A stretch of DNA of 64,000 nt from Arthrobacter gandavensis (GCF_009192735.1 NZ_VTFU01000005.1:166186-230185); one strand, 5' to 3'; positions 35,399 through 44,071 are shown, numbered from the stretch's first letter. Translations and numbers: made by a program. The notes: generated from the sequence alone by a model not told the origin.

Positions 35399-35971
35399 CT
35401 AGAAACCTCCTCCAAGGATTCCGGACGGGAGGCTAAGTCCCAGACCGATTGAGAATGCCAGATAGACAGCGCTGCTCATGAGCAGGGCAAGTGAAACGTC
35501 GAAGATGGGGCGGCGGCTGCCGAAGCCCTTCGCTACAAACCAGAACATGAGTGCAGCGGCGATGATCCAGCCCAGCGTTTCCAAGGTCAGGGCGAAGAGC
35601 AGGAAGCCTCCCGCCGTCCAGAGAACTGCCGACCAGTCCGTGAAGGTGCGGTACTTCCGCGAGGACGTCTCAGTGGGGTACTCCGGAGTACGCACGTAGT
35701 GCAGCGCCAGCAGGGCAGCCAGGACATAACCGGCGACCATCAGGATGCCGGGGAAAAACTTCGGACCGGGGAAGTCCGTACCCTCGCCCACGTCCATCGT
35801 GAGGATTCCGACCAGCAGATAAGTACTGAAGGCCACCATGACGAGGGAGAGGAGCAGCCCGCTGCGGCCGTCCCACCAAGAGGTGCGGACGGGAGGCTGC
35901 CCGTCAGCGCTGGTGCTGTTTTCGATCGGCTGTTCCGCCGTACCTGCGGACGAGGGCCCTGAAGTGCTCAT
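35399..35971 (-). CDS. tctB: Tripartite tricarboxylate transporter small permease
   Basis: A 190-aa TctB-family protein with four TM segments (SGLLLSLVMVAFSTYLLVGI; PGILMVAGYVLAALLAL; the pair LWTAGGFLLFALTLETLGWII and AAALMFWFVAKGFG; and a last one near residues 150-175). Family features are DFPGPKFFPGI and the C-terminal FSIGLGLSLPSG. Its start overlaps the tctC stop by one base (TGATG) and its TAG ends one base before the tctA ATG. The N-terminal 30 residues are polar and probably cytoplasmic. Confidence 0.9.
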   Translation of the reverse strand: MSTSGPSSAGTAEQPIENSTSADGQPPVRTSWWDGRSGLLLSLVMVAFSTYLLVGILTMDVGEGTDFPGPKFFPGILMVAGYVLAALLALHYVRTPEYPTETSSRKYRTFTDWSAVLWTAGGFLLFALTLETLGWIIAAALMFWFVAKGFGSRRPIFDVSLALLMSSAVYLAFSIGLGLSLPSGILGGGF

Positions 35972-36984
35972 CAGCCGATCTCCTTCACTAGTTCACCAAT
36001 GCGCTGCTGCTCGGAGGTCATGAACTCGTCGAACTCGTCCCCGGTCAGGTAGACATCGGCCCATTTGTTGCGCTCCACGGCGGCCTGCCACTCGGGAGTC
36101 GCGATGGTTTCCTCGATCAGGGTCCGCAGCTCGGCGAATTCCTCATCGGTGATGCCCGGAGGTGCCACGAGGGCTCGCCAGTTGGCCAGATCCACGTCGT
36201 AGCCCTGCTCGGTCAAGGTGGGGATGTCGACGCCGTCGAGCCGCTGCGGGGCAGCCAGCCCGAGGGCGCGCAACCGTCCCGCATCAATCTGGTCTTCGAC
36301 GTCCTTGTATCCCGAGGTGGCAGCTTTGGCGGTGTCCGTGATGAGGGCCTGGGTCGCCTCGCCGCCGCCGGATTTGGGAATGTACGTGGTGTCCGAGGGA
36401 TCCACGCCGACAGCCAGAGCAAGTTCGGTCATGACCAACTGGTCAAAGGTTCCGCCGCCGGTCCAGGCAATCGCCGCCGGATCAGCCTTCCAAGCCTGCA
36501 CGAGTTCGTCCAGAGTCTGGTACGGGGAACTGGCCGGAACCACAACGACGTCGTACTCCTCCACCAGGCGGGCGATGGGCCGCACGTCGTCGTGCGTCAC
36601 TGCCGAGTCCAGCTGCGCCACTCCGGCGACCAGCCCGGCACCCGTAACCAAGAGGTTGTTGGCCTGGCCGGACATGGTGGAAAGCTTGCCGAGGCCAATG
36701 GTGCCGGCGGCCCCGGGGATGTTGACCACCTGGGTGTTATTCACCAAACCGTTGGCGCGCATGGCCTGCTGCTGCTCACGCATGAACGTATCCCAGCCGC
36801 CACCGGCACCTGCCGGGGCAATCAGGGTGAGGTTTGCGCGGATGTCAGAACCGCCGGAAGCGGACTGGATGGAAAAGAAGCTGGCCAAACCGATCGTGGC
36901 GACAGCCACGATGCCATAGGCGGCCATAAAGATCGGATGCTTGCGGCGCGTGCCGGACCCGGTTCGATCTGGTGAAGAACTCAC
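35971..36984 (-). CDS. tctC: Tripartite tricarboxylate transporter substrate-binding protein
   Basis: A 337-aa TctC/BugD-type binding protein. A basic N-terminus and one hydrophobic segment (IFMAAYGIVAVATIGLAS, about residues 18-35) act as a signal or anchor; no lipobox Cys is seen. The body has LIAPAGAGGGWDTF, NIPGAAGTIGLG (ligand-cradling loops) and GGGEATQALITDTAKAA. It is the first gene of tctCBA, so the promoter lies in the 244-bp gap at 36985-37228. No TctD/TctE two-component pair is nearby. Confidence 0.93.
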   Translation of the reverse strand: MSSSPDRTGSGTRRKHPIFMAAYGIVAVATIGLASFFSIQSASGGSDIRANLTLIAPAGAGGGWDTFMREQQQAMRANGLVNNTQVVNIPGAAGTIGLGKLSTMSGQANNLLVTGAGLVAGVAQLDSAVTHDDVRPIARLVEEYDVVVVPASSPYQTLDELVQAWKADPAAIAWTGGGTFDQLVMTELALAVGVDPSDTTYIPKSGGGEATQALITDTAKAATSGYKDVEDQIDAGRLRALGLAAPQRLDGVDIPTLTEQGYDVDLANWRALVAPPGITDEEFAELRTLIEETIATPEWQAAVERNKWADVYLTGDEFDEFMTSEQQRIGELVKEIG

Positions 36985-37228
36985 GAAATCAACTGTCCTT
37001 AGTGGGGGGAGAAGGGACTTGAAAGCTGGTTAGTAGTCAACGTTGCAATAACCACCAAACGAGCTTAGGTGATCCGTATCATATTGACGGGGTCGGCCAA
37101 GCTGAAGCCCTTAACAAACTGCACCCGTTTTGCTTTTTCTCCTCAGTCCGGAGAGCCTGAAGAACAAAATCGGCCCGCAGGATGAACTTTCCATCGTTCT
37201 TCTTCACACCACCCGCCTTGGAGACTTC

Positions 37229-37588
37229 ATGACCGTCATCGTTGCCCGCACCAGCACTCCCGAAGGCGAGGCTGCGCTTGCCGCCTCCATCGAAGAAGCC
37301 CGCCGCCGCCAGGAAGACCTGATGGTCTTCAATCTGGAAGGCACCCAGCTTGACCCCGAAGGCGCCGAACTCAACGGCGTCCCGGTCACCTACCGCCTGC
37401 CGGATCCGCGCAACCGCGACGCCGTCGGCGATCTTCTCGACGCCGCTGAAGAAGTCGATGCCTCCGCCGTGGTGATCGGCGTCAAGCACCGCAGCCCGGT
37501 GGGTAAGTTCCTGCTCGGCAGCGCGGCCCAGCAGATCCTGCTCGAAGCCAACGCCCCGGTGATCGCGGTAAAGTCCCGGCGTCTCTAG
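37229..37588 (+). CDS. UspA-domain protein
   Basis: A 119-aa universal-stress domain protein. The C-terminal region VVIGVKHRSPVGKFLLGSAA and APVIAVK is UspA-like, but the second Gly of the usual G-x2-G ATP motif is replaced (GVKH), so ATP binding is uncertain. The N-terminal strand and helix are short. ATG 37229 has GGAG upstream and starts the similarity; the longer frame from 37130 is discarded. It stands alone between tctC and the small ArsR-coupled gene. Confidence 0.85.
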   Translation: MTVIVARTSTPEGEAALAASIEEARRRQEDLMVFNLEGTQLDPEGAELNGVPVTYRLPDPRNRDAVGDLLDAAEEVDASAVVIGVKHRSPVGKFLLGSAAQQILLEANAPVIAVKSRRL

Positions 37589-37667
37589 GGAACACACCGC
37601 AAGTGGCGGACGGACTCCGCCGGCGGAGGCTGACGCACACTCGGCCCTGATCCGTCCGAGCCGTGTT

Positions 37668-37886
37668 TTACAGCAGCAGGTGGAGTCCGCTGTGTGCGAT
37701 GGCTGATGCATCGGCTCGACGCTCAGCATGCTGTTTGAGGAGCACAGTTTCGGGACCCTCCTGATCGGCGAGCCGGGAACCGGCTGCGATGAAAGCCGTG
37801 CCCAGACGGATCAGGGCGCGGGAGGTTAAACCTGCGTGGGCGCTGGTGGGCGCGGGCTGGTAATACCCGAGGGCGGCAGAACTCAT
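37668..37886 (-). CDS. Small protein translationally coupled to an ArsR regulator
   Basis: A 72-aa protein of unknown family. It begins MSSAALGYYQPAPTSAH, has a central Ala-rich helix (LTSRALIRLGTAFIAAGSRLAD) and ends HSGLHLLL. Its ATG overlaps the TGA of the regulator gene (ATGA), so it is probably translated from the same mRNA. Its function is unknown. Confidence 0.6.
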   Translation of the reverse strand: MSSAALGYYQPAPTSAHAGLTSRALIRLGTAFIAAGSRLADQEGPETVLLKQHAERRADASAIAHSGLHLLL

Positions 37887-38500
37887 GTCGGCTCCTGTGT
37901 GTCGATGAGTGGAAATGCGTTGAAATGCAGTTGAACGGGGCGCGCCCCGGGCGTCTTGGGATCACTGCGGTAGGTCTCGAGCTTCTCGCGCAGCACCGTT
38001 TCCATGTCCCGGGTAAACGCCTCCAGCTGGTCCGCAGTGAAATGGGCGTTGAACGTGCTGATCACCGGTGCCTCAGCCCACTCCGGCGGCATCGCGGAGG
38101 GGTCGCTCTCCATGAAGGTGGCCAGCAGTTCCGCGCGTCCGCGTTCGAAGGTGCGGCTGACCTGCCGGACCGCTTCCCGGACGGCGGGGTCCTGCTTCGT
38201 GGGTGCGTTGATGGTCAGGGCGCCGCGCGTGCGCTCCCACCACCGCTCGCGTCCCGAACCCCGGTCCGCGATTTCACGGACCAGGCCGTGCCTGGCCAGC
38301 TGCCGGAGGTGGTAGCTCGTAGCACCACTGGACTCCCCCACCCGCTTGGCGATGCTGCTGGCTGTTTGGGGTCCGTACTGCGAGAGGACCTGGAGCAGCT
38401 GCACACGAAGGGGATGGGCGAGGGCCTTGAGGACGGGGCCTTCGAGGACGTGGTCCCCGTCCTGGGCTGGACTCGGCTGGGGGGATGAATCTGCGGTCAT
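37883..38500 (-). CDS. ArsR-type HTH transcriptional regulator
   Basis: A 205-aa winged-helix regulator. The HTH is LVLSQYGPQTASSIAKRVG-like (about residues 37-55) with recognition helix GATSYHLRQLARHGLVRE and wing GRERWWERTRG. The C-terminal half (about residues 90-205) is helical and may bind a ligand. ATG 38500 is preferred to 38521, because the two overlapping TGCAAA palindromes at 38517-38548 would otherwise sit inside the gene. Metal-binding Cys motifs of classical ArsR are absent. Confidence 0.85.
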   Translation of the reverse strand: MTADSSPQPSPAQDGDHVLEGPVLKALAHPLRVQLLQVLSQYGPQTASSIAKRVGESSGATSYHLRQLARHGLVREIADRGSGRERWWERTRGALTINAPTKQDPAVREAVRQVSRTFERGRAELLATFMESDPSAMPPEWAEAPVISTFNAHFTADQLEAFTRDMETVLREKLETYRSDPKTPGARPVQLHFNAFPLIDTQEPT

Positions 38501-38516
38501 GGTGACAGCATGCCAC

Positions 38517-38548
38517 TGCAAAGGTTTATTTGCAAACGTTTCTTTGCA
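38517..38548. promoter_or_regulatory. Two overlapping TGCAAA-N6-TTTGCA palindromes
   Basis: Perfect 6-bp arms at 38517-38534 and again at 38531-38548; the two share TTTGCA/TGCAAA in the middle. They lie directly upstream of the ArsR-type gene, a good candidate for a two-dimer autoregulatory operator. Confidence 0.65.
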
Positions 38549-38654
38549 CCGGAGGCGCGGAACTCCCGATAAGGCTCAACGAGAGGCATCCTTGAACGAG
38601 GCGGCTCAGCCCTCAGCCGGATGGCCAGCCTCTGAACCGGGACATCACGCCTGG

Positions 38655-39491
38655 CTAGGAAGCGGATGACTCCTTGGCGTCGAGTTCGATGGTCAATTCC
38701 ATGCACCGCAGGCGGGCCGGGGAGTAGTCGTAGGGCATCATGCCAACGGCCTCGCTGAGGGTCACGCGGTTGTCCCCTCCTCCGGTGACCTGACAGGCTT
38801 CGCCCTCAGTTCCGGGCACAGCGGGGTGCAGGGCATCCCAGGAGTCGAAAAGCGCTTCGTCACTCTGCGTCTGGCCGGAATCCTCGATGGCGGCGCCCAG
38901 CCTCCGTTCGAAGGCGTGCCGTCCGGCAGCCGCCTGTGCCACGCGGGGGTCGTCGACAGGGACCGTGTCATCGAGCGCTTCCTCGGCGGCATCAACACGG
39001 TCGGATTCCTCCCGCAGATCCGGGTGGGCGGCCAGCGCAAGGTAACGGCCGGCGCCTATGGCCGCACCGAGCGAGCCGAAGATCCGCTCCATGACCAGCA
39101 GGGCATCCAGGTCCGTCTGGCGCAGGAAACCCTCGGGCAGACCCTCGAGCCGGCCGGCGACGAAGTCGGAGAGCAGACCCATCCTGCCCTCCACGGTGCG
39201 CAGGCGCTGCACGACGGCGGCATCGCGGCCGCTGTCCGCACCAGCAGGAGCCGGGTCGGCAAAAACCTCACGGATGTCGTCCAGGGCGATCCCGCCGTCG
39301 ACCATCTTTTGGACCCACAGCAGCCGGATCATGGATTCGTAGCCGTATCGGCCCTGGCGGTCGCTGCCCCGTTCAGACTCGGGGAGCAGACCAATCCCGT
39401 GGTAGCTGCGGAGCGCTTCCGGGGTGGTACCGACGAAGGACGCCGCATCACCGATAACGACGTGACGCGGCGGAACAAGGGACAAATGCAT
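38655..39491 (-). CDS. MerR-family transcriptional regulator
   Basis: A 278-aa MerR-type regulator. The N-terminal HTH is GDAASFVGTTPEALRSYHGIGLLPESERG with wing RYGYESMIRLLWVQKMVDGGIALDDIREVF (residues about 14-75), followed by a long C-terminal helical domain of about 190 residues. ATG 39491 has AAGGAAGG about seven bases upstream. The ligand is unknown. The 286 bp between it and the divergent hydrolase gene at 39778 probably hold both promoters. Confidence 0.85.
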   Translation of the reverse strand: MHLSLVPPRHVVIGDAASFVGTTPEALRSYHGIGLLPESERGSDRQGRYGYESMIRLLWVQKMVDGGIALDDIREVFADPAPAGADSGRDAAVVQRLRTVEGRMGLLSDFVAGRLEGLPEGFLRQTDLDALLVMERIFGSLGAAIGAGRYLALAAHPDLREESDRVDAAEEALDDTVPVDDPRVAQAAAGRHAFERRLGAAIEDSGQTQSDEALFDSWDALHPAVPGTEGEACQVTGGGDNRVTLSEAVGMMPYDYSPARLRCMELTIELDAKESSAS

Positions 39492-39777
39492 GAGCGGAGC
39501 CTTCCTTAAGCCCGGGACAAAAGTCCATCGAGCTGTATGACGCTTCGGACCGTACGACTTCGCACAGCGTACCGTGGCCCCAATGACGACCATCCGGCAG
39601 AGTCGGCCCGCTGGGTGGCGCCGCGGAAACGTTGACGCATGTGAATGGGGAGGCCGTCGATGTCACCCCCGGACCCGACGTTGGGAACCGCGGATGGACC
39701 CAGCCTGACGTCGCCCTCCCCACTCTTGACACTCCCACCGGCACAGGCTGGACTGCAGGGCAACCCTCCCCTGAGAA

Positions 39778-40803
39778 ATGGACACCACCATGGACAGCGA
39801 TTACGAAGTTTATGACTTGGGCAGCATTCCCCTGCAGTCGGGAATGACTCTGCGGAATGCACGCCTCGCCTACAAAACCTATGGGACGTTGAATGCGGAC
39901 CGCAGCAATGCGATCCTCTACCCCACCTGGTATTCGGGACGCCATTGGGACAACGAGTGGCTGATCGGTGAGGGGATGGGTCTGGACCCTTCGAAGTACT
40001 TCATCATTGTCCCGAACATGTTCGGCAACGGCCTGTCCTCCTCGCCCAGCAACACCCCCGAACCCTTTGACGGTCCGCGCTTTCCGAACATCACCGTCTT
40101 TGACAATGTCTTTGCGCAGCACCGGCTGGTTACCGAACACCTGGGCATTGAGCACCTGCGGCTGGTCCTGGGCTGGTCCATGGGTGCGGGCCAGACCTAC
40201 CAGTGGGGTGTTAGCTATCCGCAGATGATGGACGCACTGCTTCCCTTCTGCGGTTCTCCCCGCACCGCACCGCACAACATTGTTTTCCTCGAATCCGTCC
40301 GTGCCGCCATTACCGCCGACTCCGCGTGGCGGCAGGGCTGGTACGCGGACCAGCCCAAAACGGGATTGCGCGCGGCGGCCAGAGTCTACGCCGGATGGGG
40401 CTTTTCCCAGGCCTTCTACTGGGAGGAGGAATGGCGGACTCTGGGTTTCACCTCGCTCGAGGACTTTCTGGTCGGGTTCTGGGAAGGGTTCTTTCTGGAT
40501 AACCGGGACGCCAACAACCTGCTGACCATGCTCTGGACCTGGCAGCACGGCGACGTGGGCAGGACACCGGGTTTCGACGGCGACACCACGTCGGCGCTGA
40601 CCTCCATCCAGGCCCGGACCATCCAGATGCCTGCCGAAAAGGACCTCTACTTCCCGCCGGAGGACGAGGTCTGGGCTTCCAAGCACCTTCCGAACAGCGA
40701 AGTGCGTGTCATTCCGGGCACCTGGGGGCACTTCGCCGGCGGCGGCGAGAACCCTGCGGACACCGCTTTCATCGATCAGGCGGTGAAGGAACTGCTGGGG
40801 TGA
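39778..40803 (+). CDS. MetX-like alpha/beta hydrolase (homoserine acetyltransferase family)
   Basis: A 341-aa alpha/beta-hydrolase. The nucleophile elbow GWSMGAG has S134; the C-terminal HFAGGGENP loop would supply the His, and an Asp lies in the strand before it. N-terminal SGMTLRNARLAYKTYGTLNADRSNAIL is typical of the homoserine O-acetyltransferase family. True MetX has GGSMGG, so GWSMGA suggests a hydrolase or another acyl transferase, not methionine synthesis. ATG 39790 is an alternative start. It is the last core-like gene before the AT-rich island. Confidence 0.82.
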   Translation: MDTTMDSDYEVYDLGSIPLQSGMTLRNARLAYKTYGTLNADRSNAILYPTWYSGRHWDNEWLIGEGMGLDPSKYFIIVPNMFGNGLSSSPSNTPEPFDGPRFPNITVFDNVFAQHRLVTEHLGIEHLRLVLGWSMGAGQTYQWGVSYPQMMDALLPFCGSPRTAPHNIVFLESVRAAITADSAWRQGWYADQPKTGLRAAARVYAGWGFSQAFYWEEEWRTLGFTSLEDFLVGFWEGFFLDNRDANNLLTMLWTWQHGDVGRTPGFDGDTTSALTSIQARTIQMPAEKDLYFPPEDEVWASKHLPNSEVRVIPGTWGHFAGGGENPADTAFIDQAVKELLG

Positions 40804-40990
40804 GGACTTGCATCGAGGGAGCACGCCGCTAAAGACGGACCTATCCTTCGACGCAGCTCGTGACGTGGCCGCATTCCCCATTTTGGTGTCTATGCTGTTC
40901 CCCATCCCGTCTCCTACAGCCGTTACTGCGACCTTGACAGCACTTGATCCGCATCCCACGTGGTGTTATAGCCCCGTGGATACGCTACTG

Positions 40991-41035
40991 TCTAATCCCT
41001 GACGACGAGCAAGGTTTACCACATCGGGGATTAGA
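40991..41035. repeat. 9-bp inverted repeat at the edge of the AT-rich island
   Basis: TCTAATCCC (40991-40999) and GGGATTAGA (41027-41035), perfect arms 27 bp apart, ending 24 bp before the cupin gene start. It could be a regulatory stem or a trace of an element end. Confidence 0.5.
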
Positions 41036-41059
41036 TGGATATAAGATTGGGGATTTGGG

Positions 41060-41749
41060 ATGGATGCCGAGCGTGGGGCGGTTGAATATGAGGCCTTCTG
41101 TGATTTGGCCCGCGTTGATTTGGAGCGCGAGTCGCAGCTTCTTCGTGAGAACGCGCTAGACCGGCTCTCATCTGTCCACGGATCGTGGCACCCCACCGGT
41201 TTCGCAGTGTTCCACCTGAACGAAAACCACCCCCTCGGGATTTTACGGCTCCATATTTGGCCGGACAACAAACGGGTCGTCAGACCCGACGGCGCGCCAA
41301 TCCATACGCACGTTTGGCACCTCTGCAGCCGCATTTTAGTTGGCACTTACATCGAAACGCTCTTCGAAAAATCAGAGCCTGTGCCTGATAAAACCCCTGA
41401 GTTCCATAGTGCTCACATCAACTACCTCGTCGACAAAGACACTTTCACGGCATCTGGTAAGGCGTCCTTGCAGCCGGTCGGGACTACCCGATTCACTGAG
41501 GGGGAGTTCCATGCGGTACCAGCTGACGTGCCGCATGAAACCCTTATAAGCGACAGATCCTTCGTAGCTACACTTCTTATAACATCCCAACCAGTAGCGG
41601 ATCGTGTCACCATGTACTCACAGGAAAGAATAGCGACTAGCACATATAATCGTCCAAAAATTACACAGGACGAGAAGCGCGACCTCTTGAGTCGGCTGGA
41701 GCATGAAATGAAAAAGCAGGCAGGACCGGTGGATGAAATATCTCGATAA
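41060..41749 (+). CDS. Cupin-like protein of the AT-rich island
   Basis: A 229-aa protein. The central part looks like a metal-binding cupin: H82-x-H84 with H87 in IHTHVWHL, then the strand RILVGTYIET, and a second motif E149-x-H151...H159 in GEFHAVPADVPHE. It might be related to cysteine-dioxygenase-type or phosphomannose-isomerase-type cupins, but I cannot place it. The gene is AT-richer than the chromosome and its 3' end overlaps the next gene by 17 nt. A role in a two-gene conflict or stress system is inference from context. Confidence 0.6.
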   Translation: MDAERGAVEYEAFCDLARVDLERESQLLRENALDRLSSVHGSWHPTGFAVFHLNENHPLGILRLHIWPDNKRVVRPDGAPIHTHVWHLCSRILVGTYIETLFEKSEPVPDKTPEFHSAHINYLVDKDTFTASGKASLQPVGTTRFTEGEFHAVPADVPHETLISDRSFVATLLITSQPVADRVTMYSQERIATSTYNRPKITQDEKRDLLSRLEHEMKKQAGPVDEISR

Positions 41750-42521
41750 GGGTTTGAGCTATGCCCGAAGAGACACTGATGTGGTCATCCTCATCTGCGC
41801 GGCCATCTTTTTTGCACTCGGCGGATTTTTAGGCCTCGCTGACGAGATCCTTAACCCCGTCATCGTTACCATGCTTGGCGTTCTTGCCTTTTCTCAGCTA
41901 CGTAGTCGTGAACAGATATCGAGTGTAACCAAAACCTGGCGAGGTATGAGAACAGACTTTCTACTATTTGATTTCCCGCCCGAATACAGAACTGCCCAGA
42001 CTGCCGTATCTCACAATTATTTTTTCTCGGGTATTACGATGAACCGAACCCTCCAGATGATGCGGGTTCATCTCACCCGGGTCCTCAGAAACGGTGGGTC
42101 AGTGAGGATACTCCTACCGGATCCGCGTGATGATTCTCTGATGGAGATGATCGCCAGGACTAGGTCGCACAGGTCGGCTGAACAGATCCGAAACGATATC
42201 GAGAATTCGCTCCGAGGAGCATGCGAACTGAGCCAATCCGGTATCGGGAATTTAGAAGTACGTGTTGTTAAGTTCCTTCCTGCAATCGGGATCAATGCTA
42301 TGGACCTCGGGCATCAGACCAAATCGATCATGGTACAGATGTATGAGTTCAATCCTGCTGATCTAAGTGAACCCGCACCAATTTTTTTCCTTACAGCAGC
42401 AGACCGTTCATGGATCAGCCACTACGAGGCACAGATCCATCGACTCTGGGAGAACGGCATTCCTTATCCAGATACTCGGAACGAGGATCTGGGTTCGGTT
42501 ACAGCCAAGATTCAAAGATAA
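41733..42521 (+). CDS. Two-TM protein with a PLD-like soluble domain
   Basis: A 262-aa protein. Two TM segments lie at about residues 17-36 and 40-56, then a cytoplasmic domain of about 200 residues: NYFFSGITMNRTLQMMRVHL, then GGSVRILLPDPRDDSLMEM, HQTKSIMVQMYEFNP and PIFFLTAADRSW. The order of strands and the GSVRILL/DP and F/T-containing repeats look like a phospholipase-D/SAP-like fold without obvious HKD catalytic motifs. It overlaps the cupin gene, so the two are co-translated. Membrane anchoring and context would fit an effector; this is a guess. Confidence 0.6.
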   Translation: MKYLDKGLSYARRDTDVVILICAAIFFALGGFLGLADEILNPVIVTMLGVLAFSQLRSREQISSVTKTWRGMRTDFLLFDFPPEYRTAQTAVSHNYFFSGITMNRTLQMMRVHLTRVLRNGGSVRILLPDPRDDSLMEMIARTRSHRSAEQIRNDIENSLRGACELSQSGIGNLEVRVVKFLPAIGINAMDLGHQTKSIMVQMYEFNPADLSEPAPIFFLTAADRSWISHYEAQIHRLWENGIPYPDTRNEDLGSVTAKIQR

Positions 42522-42703
42522 TACGGGGGCCCGTCGTGAATGAACAGCAAGGAATCGGAGGCACGCTGCCCCTGCATCCCATAACACTGCTCCCCACCCA
42601 CGCATTTTTGCGACCCAAGCCTCAGCATGGGGGCGCAAGGTATCGCTACGAGCGTTCGTGAGCCAGAAAGGGTGCGCTTGCTTAGTGCGGCTGTCAGACG
42701 ACA

Positions 42704-43624
42704 CTAACCCACTATAAGTTGAATGAGACGCTGGAGTCCGGCAACAATTTGCTGACCAGAAGTAGTTCCTGCAGCGGCACCCAGCGCAGTCGCCAAAGCT
42801 GTACTTGCTTTTGCGAGGAGCCCCTCTTTAGTTGTGTTGTTATCCTCTACAGTATTCCGGAGATCAGCAATCTGACTGTTAAGTCGGGGATCCTGGACTG
42901 ATGTAGCGACGTTCATAAGTTCTGTAACTGCATCTAATATAGATGCCCGATTTTCCACGCCGTTCGTGGTTGTTACGTTTGCCGTGTTCTGATCTCCTTG
43001 CTGGATGGCTCCGACGTTGCCGTTGACACTATTCCCATAGTTCCTGTAATCGTTCACTGTTCCCCCATGTGTCCCGGCCCGCAGATGATTCTCGATAGTC
43101 TGGTCGGAAGAGAATAAGGCTTCCCGCCCAGCTGGAAGAATGGTTGGGCGTAGATGGGATTGCTGCCATGAGTTCAGCGAATCCATGAGTCGGTGTTCCT
43201 TAAGCCAATCGGCAGCTTCAAGGATTTCTTCGTTCGAAAATGGAATTCCGAACGCACTCGCTCCAGGAGTGTCAACAAAGTCGGCGCACGACCCAATGGT
43301 TGCACCAGTATTCAGAAAGCTCAGTAAAGCCTTCCTCACTGCATCATTACGCTCCGGCCCTCCTCTGCCTTGAAGGCTGACGATGTAGGAGCCAAGTTGC
43401 CGTCCCCGACTGGTGAGCACCGCCTCGCCCCCTAAACTGACTTCAGATTCTATGTACCCCAGTTCCTTGAGCCTTTGATAGGCCGCTTGTCCTTCAGCTT
43501 GCCCCAGACTGTCGCGAAGAGCATGTACCGAAGGCGAACCATCAAAATGGCCTTTGGTAAGCAAAAGCAAGGCTCTTTCTTCAGACGAGCCTCGAATAGC
43601 TGTGTGTTCATCTCGTAGCGCCAC
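42704..43624 (-). CDS. Winged-helix protein with Gly/Asn-rich segment
   Basis: A 306-aa protein. Residues about 15-80 read as a winged helix (ERALLLLTKGHFDGSPSVHAL, LKELGYIESEVSLGGEAVLT), residues 92-170 as a second helical region, residues 189-222 as a Gly/Asn-rich repeat-like stretch (NYGNSVNGNVGAIQQGDQN), and the C-terminus as a helical bundle ending QLIQLIVG-like text. Similar N-G-N-V...GDQN stretches occur in actinobacterial conflict-system proteins, where they may mediate oligomerisation. It is convergent with the cupin/two-TM pair. The function is unknown. Confidence 0.6.
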   Translation of the reverse strand: MALRDEHTAIRGSSEERALLLLTKGHFDGSPSVHALRDSLGQAEGQAAYQRLKELGYIESEVSLGGEAVLTSRGRQLGSYIVSLQGRGGPERNDAVRKALLSFLNTGATIGSCADFVDTPGASAFGIPFSNEEILEAADWLKEHRLMDSLNSWQQSHLRPTILPAGREALFSSDQTIENHLRAGTHGGTVNDYRNYGNSVNGNVGAIQQGDQNTANVTTTNGVENRASILDAVTELMNVATSVQDPRLNSQIADLRNTVEDNNTTKEGLLAKASTALATALGAAAGTTSGQQIVAGLQRLIQLIVG

Positions 43625-44071
43625 AGTACCGTCCTATCGGCGAGGGTTATGAGAATCAGGGTACACGCCACCTCGCTCTCGAGGAGGTCGCCCACGGGGT
43701 CATTTTCCCTAGTGTCCCAAACGCAAATGCTCGCGCGGGCAACCGATCGTGCTGGCCCTACCCGCCGAGCAAATCCGGCCGTGTGCCTGCAGCACGGCGC
43801 TATCGCTCACAGGCTGCGGCGCAGAGGTGGGGCCTCGCCTCTCTACTAGGCTCTGAGCTGCAGGCGGGGCTACTAGAAATTCAAACCCGCCGCCTGTTTC
43901 TCCCGACCTCCGCTTCTCCGCATCGTCCCAGGACAGAGCCGAGCATCTGCGTGAGAATCCACCGGAACATTTGTCGGCCCGCCCCTCCGCCAATGCCACC
44001 TTCCCCGCCGTCGACAGCTAAAATCGACAAGGCCCGTTTTACCCCTTCGTTCCCGGTCCGGAAAGCGCAGA
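43625..44071. other. 447-bp intergenic region before jetA
   Basis: No gene is supported here. The stretch separates the divergent starts of the winged-helix protein (43624) and jetA (44072), so it should hold both promoters. It becomes GC-rich again towards jetA, marking the end of the AT-rich patch. Confidence 0.5.

Noticed and set aside
39492..39777. Riboswitch before the MetX-like gene
   Set aside because: No SAM-riboswitch-like stems or conserved core could be drawn by eye, and the protein is probably not a methionine enzyme.
42408..42704. 98-aa minus-strand frame between the two-TM gene and the winged-helix gene
   Set aside because: It overlaps the 3' end of the two-TM gene, lacks a ribosome-binding site and has no recognisable domain.
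43870..43895. tRNA T-loop-like sequence (TTCAAACCC)
   Set aside because: The flanking bases do not pair as a T-arm and no acceptor stem or anticodon arm can be drawn, so it is not a tRNA or an att remnant.
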